A DNA stretch of 64,000 nucleotides from contig NZ_PDJB01000001.1 in the NCBI RefSeq assembly GCF_002563895.1, positions 6,183,501 through 6,247,500 of the forward strand, in the 5' to 3' direction. Position numbers and translations under genes: made by a program. The notes beneath the pieces are model-generated. The model did no database searches, was not told where the DNA came from, and saw only the letters and a program-made list of their open reading frames with translations. This stretch comes from Pseudomonas lurida. GTDB lineage: Bacteria; Pseudomonadota; Gammaproteobacteria; Pseudomonadales; Pseudomonadaceae. Below, piece after piece: positions 53,771-61,700 of this stretch (within the stretch, counting starts at the first letter, position 1; each line of letters begins with the position of its first letter).

Positions 53771-54606
53771 GACGATCTCCTGGCCAATGCCATGGCACCC
53801 AGTTCGCGGGCCTTGCTCAGTTCGGTGAACAGTTCTTCAAAAGGTGGGAAATGGTCGTCCCGCTCCAGCAGCGTCGACACCGGCCCCAGGTGTTCCAATG
53901 TCTGTTGATAGAGCGCCCACACCGGGTCACACACGGGATGGTCATGGGTGTCGACCACGTAGTCGCCATAGTCCATGTGCCCCGCCAGATGCAGTTGACG
54001 GATGCTCTGAGGTGGCAGGTTGCGGATGAACGTCCAAGCGTCGAAGCCATGATTGCGCGAGCTGACATACACATTGTTGACGTCCAGCAACAACTGGCAC
54101 CCTGACAGGTGGGCCAGGGCGTTGAGGAACTCCCACTCAGTGAATTCATCCGCTTTCGAGCGCACATAGCTTGAGACGTTTTCCAGGACCAGCGGACGTT
54201 GCAACGTGTCCTGCACTTGGCGCACCCGGGCGGCCACGTGGTAGAGGCTCTCTTCGGTGTAAGGCAACGGCAGCAAGTCATGCAACTGGTGGGCGTTGCC
54301 GCGGCTCCAGCACAAGTGATCGGAAACCCACGCCGGCTGGATACGCTCGGCGAGCTGCTTGATTTGCTTCAGGTAATCGGTATCGAGCGCATGGGGCCCG
54401 CCGATGGACAGCGATACACCGTGCATCACAAGGGGATAGCGCTCGGCGATTGCATCCAGGTAGTACAAGGCTTTACCGCCCTGGACCAGATAATTTTCGG
54501 AGATCACTTCGAACCAATCCACGGCCGGCGATTGTTCCAGGATCTGCTGGTAGTACTCACTGCGTAGACCCAGGCCGTAACCGAGGCTTGAAGAGGATGC
54601 GGACAT
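53761..54606 (-). CDS. bufB: Multinuclear iron oxidase BufB (MNIO, DUF692)
   Basis: The 281-residue TIM-barrel enzyme belongs to the DUF692 family, whose members install oxidised groups such as thiooxazole or oxazolone/thioamide on cysteines of RiPP precursors. Metal-binding landmarks are VMHGVSLSIGG, VSDHLCWS, LVLENVSSYV, LLLDVNNVYVS, and LHLAGHMDYGDYVVDTHDHPV, with histidines and acidic residues in the expected places. It lies 67 bases after bufA and is coupled to bufC. Confidence 0.93.
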   Translation of the reverse strand: MSASSSSLGYGLGLRSEYYQQILEQSPAVDWFEVISENYLVQGGKALYYLDAIAERYPLVMHGVSLSIGGPHALDTDYLKQIKQLAERIQPAWVSDHLCWSRGNAHQLHDLLPLPYTEESLYHVAARVRQVQDTLQRPLVLENVSSYVRSKADEFTEWEFLNALAHLSGCQLLLDVNNVYVSSRNHGFDAWTFIRNLPPQSIRQLHLAGHMDYGDYVVDTHDHPVCDPVWALYQQTLEHLGPVSTLLERDDHFPPFEELFTELSKARELGAMALARRSSCA

Positions 54607-54673
54607 ACGACACTCCTGGGCAAAGTGTCCGCAGCGGTGGTGGACAGCCGCTGCGGGAGCACTCGGTGGCCGG

Positions 54674-54925
54674 TTATTCGCCGACGGTGCCGCCTTTCTG
54701 GTCGCACATTGCCTTGCTCATCGACAGGAAGCCCTGGCCCTTGCAGGAACCTTGGCCTTTGCACGCGTGATCCTTGGTCTTGCAGTCGTTCTGGCCTTTG
54801 CAGGCGTTGACGCCATAGCAGTGAACGCTGGCGTCCGCAGCTTGTGCTTGGGTAGCAACACCGGCAAACAGCGTCGCGGCGGCCATAGCGAGCGCGGCAC
54901 CAGCAGCAGCGGATTTGATGTTCAT
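54674..54925 (-). CDS. bufA: Bufferin-type metallophore precursor (BufA2 family)
   Basis: This 83-residue RiPP precursor has a long signal peptide (1-30, ending AQA-A), so the product is periplasmic. The core has six cysteines at 36, 42, 48, 55, 61 and 74 in repeated CKGQ and CK units (ACKGQNDCKT, ACKGQGSCKGQGF). Bufferins are known to bind copper and to be modified by BufB/BufC at cysteines. The frame runs 20 codons further upstream, but MNIKSAAAG follows a GAGG site and gives a normal signal peptide. It is the first gene of the operon. Confidence 0.9.
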   Translation of the reverse strand: MNIKSAAAGAALAMAAATLFAGVATQAQAADASVHCYGVNACKGQNDCKTKDHACKGQGSCKGQGFLSMSKAMCDQKGGTVGE

Positions 54926-55027
54926 TGTTGTATTCCTCATGATCGGTAGGGGTGCCGGTCTGAACGGATTGCTCAGTCTCGACACACCACTAGAGTGAGG
55001 CCCCTCCTGCGCGTTACAGCCCTGTGC

Positions 55028-55046
55028 AATTATTTCTGAAATTATT
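55028..55046. promoter_or_regulatory. AT-rich dyad between the P-type ATPase and bufA
   Basis: AATTATTTC-T-GAAATTATT is an imperfect palindrome overlapping the ATPase stop codon, about 100 bases upstream of bufA. It is the most AT-rich spot nearby and could be a regulator site or a promoter element for bufA-bufB-bufC. It does not match the Zur box. Confidence 0.35.
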
Positions 55047-56928
55047 CCTCAAGCTTCAACAGGGGCTCCTGAAAGCGCAGCAAACGTCCGGCATTGCCCA
55101 GTACCAATAAGGTGCTGAGGTTGTGCAGCACCGCCGCAATCATGGCGCCGGCTGCCCCCAACCAGCCAAACGCGGCAAACACAACGATGGCCAAGGTCCA
55201 GCCCAGGCCGATGATCACGTTGACCTGCAACGTCTGCCGACATTGACGGCTCAAGCGCACACAAGTACCGAGGCGCCGCAGGTCGCTGCCAATCAACACC
55301 ACATCCGCCGACGCCAAGGCGATATCCGCCCCGCCCGCCCCCATGGCCACGCCAACCACGCCGGCCTTGAGCGCCAGCGAGTCATTGATGCCATCACCGA
55401 CCACCATCGGACGGAAGCCACTGCGAATCTCACCCAACACGCGGTTGAGCTTGTCTTCCGGCAAGGCCTGGGCTTCGACATCGCTGATGCCCACCTCCAG
55501 CGCCAGGCTATCAGCCACACTCTGGCGGTCGCCGGTAAGCAGCAGTTGACGACCGAGGCCAAGGTCACGCAGCTCTTGCAAGGCCTGGCGTGCTTCCGGC
55601 TTGACGCTATCGGCCAGCAACAGCCAGGCGAGAAACTGCCCGTTCAGCGCCAACCCGGCGATGGGCCCGTCGTGATTCGGCACAGCGGTGGTGAGGATGC
55701 CCAGTTGCTCGAACAACGCCGGCCGGCCCAATGCCGCTTCGCCTTGATCGGACTGCGCCACCACGCCCAGGCCCTGGCGCTCGCGGATATCCGTCAACGC
55801 CAGCAGCTGTTCCTGTGTCGCCAACCCCGCCAACGCTCGGCTGACCGGGTGGCTGCTGGCCGAGCCCAAGCTGGCTGCCAGGTTCAACAACACCTGCCGA
55901 TCCGGCGCGGTGGTTTCGATGGATTGCAGGCGCAGGGTGCCAAAGGTCAGGGTGCCCGTCTTGTCGACGACCAGGGAGGTCAGGTCCGCCAGCTCTTCGA
56001 GGAACGCCGAGCTGCGAATCAGGATGCCATGCCGCGCCGCCACGGCGATCCCGGCAATCGCGGTGGCCGGCGCCGACAGCACCAACGCACACGGACACGC
56101 GGCCACCAGCACGGCAAGCATTGCCTGGGCGTCGTTGGTCACAAACCAGGTGACCGCGGCCAGCAGCAACACCAGCACCATATAGCTGCCGGCGTAACGC
56201 TCCAGCAGCCGCGTGATCGGCGGCTTGGCACGCTCGGCGTTCTGCATCAGCGCAATGACTTTACCCAGGGTGGACTCGTTACCCGTGCGGGTCACCTGCA
56301 AGCGCAGCAAGCCATCAAGGTTGATTGCCCCGCCAAACACCTGCACGCCCACGCTGGCTTCCAGCGGCACCGACTCACCGGTAATCGGCGCCGTGTCCAG
56401 GCTCGCCTGGCCCGACAGCACCACGCCATCAGCCGGCACCCGATCCCCCGCGCGCACCTCGACGATATCGCCGGTGTTCAGCGTGCCGTTATCCACTGCT
56501 TGGATGCTGCCGTCAGGCTGCACCAACCGCGCTTGGCTGCGGGTCAATTTGCCCAGGGCATGGATCGCCTCCTGGGAGCCGATCACGCTGCGCTCTTCCA
56601 GCACATGGCCAAAGATCATGATGATCGGCAGCAGCGCGGCGGTCAGCAGATCACCCGTGGCCCAGGCGCCGAGCATGGCCAGGGCGATCAGTTGGTCGGT
56701 GATGCCGTGCAGGCTGGGGAACCGCAGGCTGTACCAGGCCGAGCGCATCACCGGCACCGCCACCAAGAGCGACGCGACGCCCAGCAGCAATTGGCTCACG
56801 CCGGTCTGGTCCGGCGCCAGCCAGCGCCATACCAGGCCCAATACCAGCAAGCCCAAGGCCAACATGGCCAGGGTCAATTGCCGGGCAGCGCTGCGCTGCT
56901 CGGCGGAGGTCAGCATGGGTGCGCTCAT
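55042..56928 (-). CDS. P1B-type metal-transporting ATPase without N-terminal metal-binding domain
   Basis: The 628-residue heavy-metal ATPase has TGES (183-186, actuator), CPC (278-280, membrane metal site), the phosphorylated D322 in DKTGT, the HP of the nucleotide domain (360-361) and GDGIND (511-516). About eight membrane segments are seen, the last containing LHNLSTLLVLGNAGRLL, where ZntA-type zinc pumps have an aspartate. There is no N-terminal HMA or Cys motif. It is the last gene of an operon with three SPFH proteins, coupled by a four-base overlap, behind a Zur-like box. Metal and direction are not proven. Confidence 0.92.
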   Translation of the reverse strand: MSAPMLTSAEQRSAARQLTLAMLALGLLVLGLVWRWLAPDQTGVSQLLLGVASLLVAVPVMRSAWYSLRFPSLHGITDQLIALAMLGAWATGDLLTAALLPIIMIFGHVLEERSVIGSQEAIHALGKLTRSQARLVQPDGSIQAVDNGTLNTGDIVEVRAGDRVPADGVVLSGQASLDTAPITGESVPLEASVGVQVFGGAINLDGLLRLQVTRTGNESTLGKVIALMQNAERAKPPITRLLERYAGSYMVLVLLLAAVTWFVTNDAQAMLAVLVAACPCALVLSAPATAIAGIAVAARHGILIRSSAFLEELADLTSLVVDKTGTLTFGTLRLQSIETTAPDRQVLLNLAASLGSASSHPVSRALAGLATQEQLLALTDIRERQGLGVVAQSDQGEAALGRPALFEQLGILTTAVPNHDGPIAGLALNGQFLAWLLLADSVKPEARQALQELRDLGLGRQLLLTGDRQSVADSLALEVGISDVEAQALPEDKLNRVLGEIRSGFRPMVVGDGINDSLALKAGVVGVAMGAGGADIALASADVVLIGSDLRRLGTCVRLSRQCRQTLQVNVIIGLGWTLAIVVFAAFGWLGAAGAMIAAVLHNLSTLLVLGNAGRLLRFQEPLLKLEE

Positions 56929-57959
56929 TGTTCGGCTCCCTGGATGATCAAGCGGGAGTCGTCTTTCGGATCGACCGTGGTCACGGAGCCGGCCTGGCCG
57001 AGAATCTTCGGCAGGCGCTCGCGGTACAGGCGCACCAGCAGGCCCGGGTCCTTCACCTGGGCCAAACGGGCGACCGTGGCGGTTTGCGCCTGGGCGTTGG
57101 CCAGGCGTTCGCTCGCCTGGGCGTGGGCGACTTGCACCAGGCGATCGGCCTGCTGGTTCGCGGTCTGGGTGAGTTTTTCCGCGTCGGTTCGGGCGTTGGC
57201 CACGGCTTTATCGGCTTGCTGACTGGCGGTCAGTACCGCATTGAATGCGTTCACCGCCGGGCCTGGCAGGCTCGATTGCACATCCACGCGAGTGACTTGG
57301 ATACCCAGTCCCAACCCTGTGGAGGTGAGCTCCGCCAGGCGTTTATTGATGCCTTGCACCAAATCGCCCCGCAGCCGTTCGCGGCGTTCGGCAGCACGGT
57401 TATCGGTGCCGATCAGCTCAGGCCGCGCCACCAGGATCGTGTCCAGGTCCCGCGCTGCCGTGAGCGCGACGGCGCTGCGGGTGACCAGGCGATCCAGCGC
57501 CGGCAACACATGCTCGCCTTGCAACACAAAGGCATAGGGTTCGGTGACTTTGTAGAACACCCGCACATCCAGCTGCACCACACCGGCATCACCGGTCAGC
57601 AGGTAACCGGAACCGGCCAGTGCATCACTCAAGGGCGTGGCGAAACTGGCCACGCGATCGGCCTGGATCGCCGCGTCGGAACGCAGCAGGTTTTCCACCC
57701 TGCGCTCGATCACCCGGTCGGCCGCCGGCAACAACACCACCTGTTCGAATGGCTGCGGCCACGCCAGCAACAGCCCGGCATTCTGGATACGGTCGAGAGC
57801 GCCGAAGTGCAGCACCACCGCACGGTTCTGCGGGTCGATCTGGCGCACATTGGAAAACGCCCAGGCCAAGGCGGCCAGCACGGTCACCGCGTACAGCGCC
57901 AGGAACGTCAGGCGCCCGGCCTGGATCCACGGGCTGTCCGGGCTGTCACGCTCGGTCAT
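56925..57959 (-). CDS. SPFH/band 7 membrane protein (third of the trio)
   Basis: This 344-residue protein is of HflK/HflC type with one N-terminal membrane segment (about 15-35), an SPFH domain (40-220, starting IDPQNRAVVLHFGAL) and a coiled-coil tail (235-310, ANQQADRLVQVAHAQA). HflKC proteins form large cages around FtsH in the inner membrane. This copy is not beside hfq-hflX, so it is a paralogue. It is translationally coupled to both neighbours (ATGA overlaps). Confidence 0.88.
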   Translation of the reverse strand: MTERDSPDSPWIQAGRLTFLALYAVTVLAALAWAFSNVRQIDPQNRAVVLHFGALDRIQNAGLLLAWPQPFEQVVLLPAADRVIERRVENLLRSDAAIQADRVASFATPLSDALAGSGYLLTGDAGVVQLDVRVFYKVTEPYAFVLQGEHVLPALDRLVTRSAVALTAARDLDTILVARPELIGTDNRAAERRERLRGDLVQGINKRLAELTSTGLGLGIQVTRVDVQSSLPGPAVNAFNAVLTASQQADKAVANARTDAEKLTQTANQQADRLVQVAHAQASERLANAQAQTATVARLAQVKDPGLLVRLYRERLPKILGQAGSVTTVDPKDDSRLIIQGAEQ

Positions 57960-58936
57960 GGCTGGATATCCTTCGGCCCGTCGACCAACGCGCGGAACGG
58001 CGCAGCATCGGTGCGCAGGATGATCTTGGTGCCCGGCGTGACCACGGTGCCCAAGGTATCCAGGGAACGCAGCAGGTTATACAGCTGCGGATTGCCGGCG
58101 TAGGCGCGGCCATAGATCTGCGCGGCCTCGACCCGCGACTGCGCTTCGATATCGGCGGCTTTCACCGTGGCATCGGCCTGCACAATGCGCGCATCGCGCT
58201 CGGCCGCAGAACGGATCTGCGCCGCCTCACGCTTGCCCACGGCGGTGCGCTCGGTGGCGATGGTTTCCCGCTCGGCTCGCATGCGGTCGACGGTGGCAGT
58301 AAGGGTCACCGACGGCAATGTCAGCCGTTCGATACCCACTTGGGCCACGCGCACCCCATAGGTCGTGAGCAATTGTTGATCAATCTGCTCACGCAACTGC
58401 GCTTCGAAATCGGCGATGCGCACCTGGCTGGCATCGGTATTGATCAGGCTGGACAGATCGAAGCTGGCCGCCGTGGTTTCCAGCGCCGAGCCCACGAACG
58501 TACGGATCTGCCGCGCCGCCTCATCCGGTTGGTTCTGCACGGCACGCATGAAGCGCTGCACATTGTCGGCATCGCCCTGCACCTGCCACGCCACGTACGC
58601 CTGCACGATGATGCGCAGGCCATCGCGGGTGCCCACATCCTGCAAGCCGCTGGAAGTGGTGCGCAGGCGCAAATCGACCGGGATCGCCGCCTCGAACGGC
58701 GCCGGCCAGCGCCAGCCCAGGCCCGGTTCCAGCAGCACCCGCGATGGGTTGCCGAAACGGGTGATCACCGTCGCTTCGCCGGACCGCACTTGCACCAGGC
58801 TGGCAGCGGCGACTGCAAACAGCACCAGCAACACTGCCCAGGCCATGCGCCGCCACGGGAAAGGGCCGGCGGCTAGCTCGTCACCATGATGATGGTGGTG
58901 GTGGCCATGATGATGATCGTGAGAATGAGCGCTCAA
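57956..58936 (-). CDS. SPFH (HflC-like) protein with histidine-rich N-terminus
   Basis: The 326-residue protein begins with a cytoplasmic tail in which 11 of the first 17 residues are histidine (a HSHDHHHGHHHHHHG stretch), then one membrane segment (28-48) and an HflC-like SPFH domain (SGEATVITRFGNPSRVLLEPGLGW), ending with a coiled coil (RMRAERETIATERTAVGKRE). Such a tail is a classic zinc or nickel buffer, as in several metallochaperones. This ties the protein to metal handling. It is coupled to the third SPFH gene. Confidence 0.88.
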   Translation of the reverse strand: MSAHSHDHHHGHHHHHHGDELAAGPFPWRRMAWAVLLVLFAVAAASLVQVRSGEATVITRFGNPSRVLLEPGLGWRWPAPFEAAIPVDLRLRTTSSGLQDVGTRDGLRIIVQAYVAWQVQGDADNVQRFMRAVQNQPDEAARQIRTFVGSALETTAASFDLSSLINTDASQVRIADFEAQLREQIDQQLLTTYGVRVAQVGIERLTLPSVTLTATVDRMRAERETIATERTAVGKREAAQIRSAAERDARIVQADATVKAADIEAQSRVEAAQIYGRAYAGNPQLYNLLRSLDTLGTVVTPGTKIILRTDAAPFRALVDGPKDIQP

Positions 58937-58948
58937 CAGACAGACTCC

Positions 58949-60853
58949 TTATTGAACGGCTTTACGCGGCACCGAGGGGTCGGCCGGCAAGGTAAAAGAA
59001 CGCAGATCGATCGTCGGCGCGCCATCGGCACCCAGGCGATGATCCAGAATGAGCAGCTTGGCGTGGGCCAGGCCCTGGCTGAGTTGGCCAAGGTATTGCT
59101 CCAGCACGAAGGCCTGGCCGGCCGTGGCATAGGCCTTTTGTTCGGCAGCGAAACGCAGGTCGGCAGCTTGGGCGCCGGCGTTCACTTCCCTTGCGGTGGC
59201 CTGGGCCTGATCACGCGCGGTGCTGGCTTGCAGCAGCGCCTGGTTGGTCTGCTCACTGGCCGCACCGCGCTCGCGGGAGATCAGGGCCTGGGCCCCGATC
59301 TGCGCGGCTTGCACGCCGTGATAGGCGTTGGCGGCACCGGCCGGGGGGTGGATCGCCTCGACCACCGTGGCGAGGATTTCCACGCCGCTGTCGAGCTTTT
59401 GCAGATCCGCCTGCACGGCGCGGCCGATCTCGTCGGCCAGGCGGGTGCGTTGTTCGCCGAGCAATTCATCGAGGGTACGCGAAGCAAAGTCATGCACCAG
59501 GATGCGGCTGGCGGTGCTACGAACCAGGGTCGGTACATCCGCATTGTTATACGTGGCGGCGAGAGCGGCCTGATCGGTGAGGCCGATGCGGTAGACGAAA
59601 CGCACATCCATGTTGACGATCTGGAAGCTCTGCTTGTCGCCGCTGCTGCTGGCGATCACCTGGGATTTGTCATTCACATGGCTGGCGTCCCACAACCGAT
59701 TGGCAGTCAACGGTGGCGGGCCTTCGGCGGGAGCCAGTGCCGGGGCTGCGGATTCAGTGACACTGGTTGCCAGCTCATGCACCCCACCGTTCTCCACCCT
59801 GATCACACGCCCCAGCGGCCACGGTAATCCGGCATGCAAACCGGGGCCGAACACCTCGACGGGCTTACCGAAGCGCTCATAAATCCCACGACCCTGCAGG
59901 GGTACTTCGTGCACGCCGGTGAGCGCCCAGCCGACCGCCAACACCACCAGCAACACCGGCAGGAACGCCCGGCGCATGTAGGTAAACGCCCAGATCTGAC
60001 GCAGGTCGATGCCAAAGCGGTTGTGCAGCTCATGCTGCAACGCGAGCAACGGCTGGGGCGGCCAACGCAGCAGCCCGGCGATGAAACTTTGCGCCATCAG
60101 GCGAGGTTCGAGGCGCGGCTGGCGTGGGCTGAACAGCGACAGCACGGCCCTCAACAGAAACTCCAGCGAGGCCAGTGCCGGCAGCAAGCCAACCAGTACC
60201 GCCACGCGCAAGGGCCACACCGACGCCGCACCGGCAAACAGCAGGCAAACCGCACTGACCACCAGGCAGATGATCGCCAACCGGCTCAGTTGCGCCAGTG
60301 GCGAGGCTTCCGGCCACTGCGCGGTACTTTCCTGGGCGAGGCGACGTTCGAACACCAGCAGCCCAAATGCCAAGGCCAACCCCAGCGCGGCACCGATGCT
60401 TGCCGATTGACCGACCGGCGCGGCGGGCAATGCCAGGTTCCAGAACTCGATCACGCTGACCAGCACCAGCAGCGACCAGCCCCCGAGCCACAACGCCGGC
60501 GCGCCGACCTGCTTACCAACACGTTCCATAAAGCGCGCGTATCGGCCGCTGCCTTCAACCGGCACGTCAACTGCAGGCTCTTCCAACGACTGGGCGCGCC
60601 AGTCCGCCACCCACCACGCCGATTGCAAACCGGCTACCAACAGCAACAACGCCGACGCACAGTTGATCAGCACCACCGGCCAGATCGACAGCGGCACGAA
60701 CAGCGCGACAAACAGTGCCAACACCCAACCGGCAACGCCCAGCACCGTCAGGCTGATACCCGCCTGGCGCAATCGACGGGCATGGAACAGCCCCTGTTGA
60801 AAACGCGGAAGGCCTTCCACCGAAGCGCCGCCAGCTTCCAGATCCACTTGCAT
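58949..60853 (-). CDS. Polytopic SPFH (HflK-like) protein, first gene of the operon
   Basis: This 634-residue protein is larger than HflK (about 400). Residues 25-250 contain about six extra membrane segments in pairs. A further one at about 318-335 (FLPVLLVVLAVGWALTG) precedes an SPFH domain (VPLQGRGIYERFGKPVEVFGPGLHAG). The tail has the coiled-coil ALLQASTARDQAQATAREVN segment. The start at 60853 follows TTGAGTGG. An upstream ATG at 60931 would place the Zur box inside the coding region. It lies 12 bases before the His-rich SPFH gene. Confidence 0.85.
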   Translation of the reverse strand: MQVDLEAGGASVEGLPRFQQGLFHARRLRQAGISLTVLGVAGWVLALFVALFVPLSIWPVVLINCASALLLLVAGLQSAWWVADWRAQSLEEPAVDVPVEGSGRYARFMERVGKQVGAPALWLGGWSLLVLVSVIEFWNLALPAAPVGQSASIGAALGLALAFGLLVFERRLAQESTAQWPEASPLAQLSRLAIICLVVSAVCLLFAGAASVWPLRVAVLVGLLPALASLEFLLRAVLSLFSPRQPRLEPRLMAQSFIAGLLRWPPQPLLALQHELHNRFGIDLRQIWAFTYMRRAFLPVLLVVLAVGWALTGVHEVPLQGRGIYERFGKPVEVFGPGLHAGLPWPLGRVIRVENGGVHELATSVTESAAPALAPAEGPPPLTANRLWDASHVNDKSQVIASSSGDKQSFQIVNMDVRFVYRIGLTDQAALAATYNNADVPTLVRSTASRILVHDFASRTLDELLGEQRTRLADEIGRAVQADLQKLDSGVEILATVVEAIHPPAGAANAYHGVQAAQIGAQALISRERGAASEQTNQALLQASTARDQAQATAREVNAGAQAADLRFAAEQKAYATAGQAFVLEQYLGQLSQGLAHAKLLILDHRLGADGAPTIDLRSFTLPADPSVPRKAVQ

Positions 60854-60877
60854 CCACTCAACGCCCAGTCGTACACA

Positions 60878-60898
60878 ATTCGTTACGATATAACACGC
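60878..60898. promoter_or_regulatory. Zur-like box upstream of the SPFH-ATPase operon
   Basis: GTTACGATATAAC at 60882-60894 matches the GTTATA-N-TATAAC core of the two island boxes at 10 of 12 defined positions. It lies 29 bases before the first SPFH start codon. The right half (TATAAC) is perfect. The plus-strand gene on the other side starts 170 bases away. Confidence 0.7.
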
Positions 60899-61065
60899 AG
60901 CGTGAAATTTTTGTTCGAAACCCGCTCCCACATTTTTTGGGCGACGTCCTCGATAGCGTGACTAAACCCCCAGAAACACGCGCCATCACTGGTGCAGGCC
61001 ATGATTAATCGGCACACTCCAGAACAGTTTTTCGCGGGTCCACGGACAAGGAAGCGTCACCCCCC

Positions 61066-61689
61066 ATGATTTCGATCTATCAGCTCAAACCGCGTTTTCA
61101 GAACCTGCTGCGCCCTCTCGTGCAGCGCCTCTACGACAACGGCACCACCGCCAACCAGATCACCGTATTGGCCGGCGTGGTTTCCCTGCTGGTCGGCCTG
61201 TTGATCGCCAGCTTTGCCCAGCATCTATGGCTGTTTGCGCTGATTCCGCTGTGGATGATCCTGCGCATGGCCCTCAACGCCGTCGACGGCATGCTTGCCC
61301 GCGAATTCGGCCAGCAGTCACGCCTGGGCGCCTACCTCAATGAATTGTGCGACGTGATCGCCGACAGCGCGCTGATCCTGCCGTTTGCGCTGATCCCCGG
61401 CGTGAGCCTGGTGCCGGTGCTGCTGGTCGCGTTGCTGGCGGTATTCAGCGAATACGCCGGCGTGTTGGGCCCCATGGTCGGTGCCTCGCGCCGCTACGAC
61501 GGGCCGATGGGCAAGAGCGATCGCGCCTTCGTACTCGGCGTACTCGCCACCGGCGTGGCGCTGGGCTGGCTGGGCAACGGTTGGGTCGACGCGGTGATGT
61601 GGCTGGTCGCGGCCTTGCTCGCCTACACCCTGGTCAATCGGGTGCGTCAGGGCCTTAAAGAACAACAAGATACTTCACCGATTGCATAA
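61066..61689 (+). CDS. CDP-alcohol phosphatidyltransferase family protein
   Basis: The 207-residue protein has about six membrane segments and the family motif at residues 71-96. Canonical DxxDGxxAR...GxxxDxxxD reads N71xxD74G...AR...G88xxxN92xxxD96, so two of the four aspartates are asparagine. A further D100 might compensate. The family attaches head groups to CDP-diacylglycerol. The altered site leaves activity and substrate open. It starts a three-gene cluster with a hydrolase-methyltransferase and a PAP2 phosphatase, which suggests head-group remodelling. Confidence 0.88.
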   Translation: MISIYQLKPRFQNLLRPLVQRLYDNGTTANQITVLAGVVSLLVGLLIASFAQHLWLFALIPLWMILRMALNAVDGMLAREFGQQSRLGAYLNELCDVIADSALILPFALIPGVSLVPVLLVALLAVFSEYAGVLGPMVGASRRYDGPMGKSDRAFVLGVLATGVALGWLGNGWVDAVMWLVAALLAYTLVNRVRQGLKEQQDTSPIA

Positions 61690-61700
61690 GGATCTTTGCG

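Noticed and set aside
60854..60931. An N-terminal extension of the first SPFH protein from the ATG at 60931
   Set aside because: It would include the Zur-like box in the coding sequence and gives a cysteine-containing non-family leader. The ATG at 60853 has a ribosome site.
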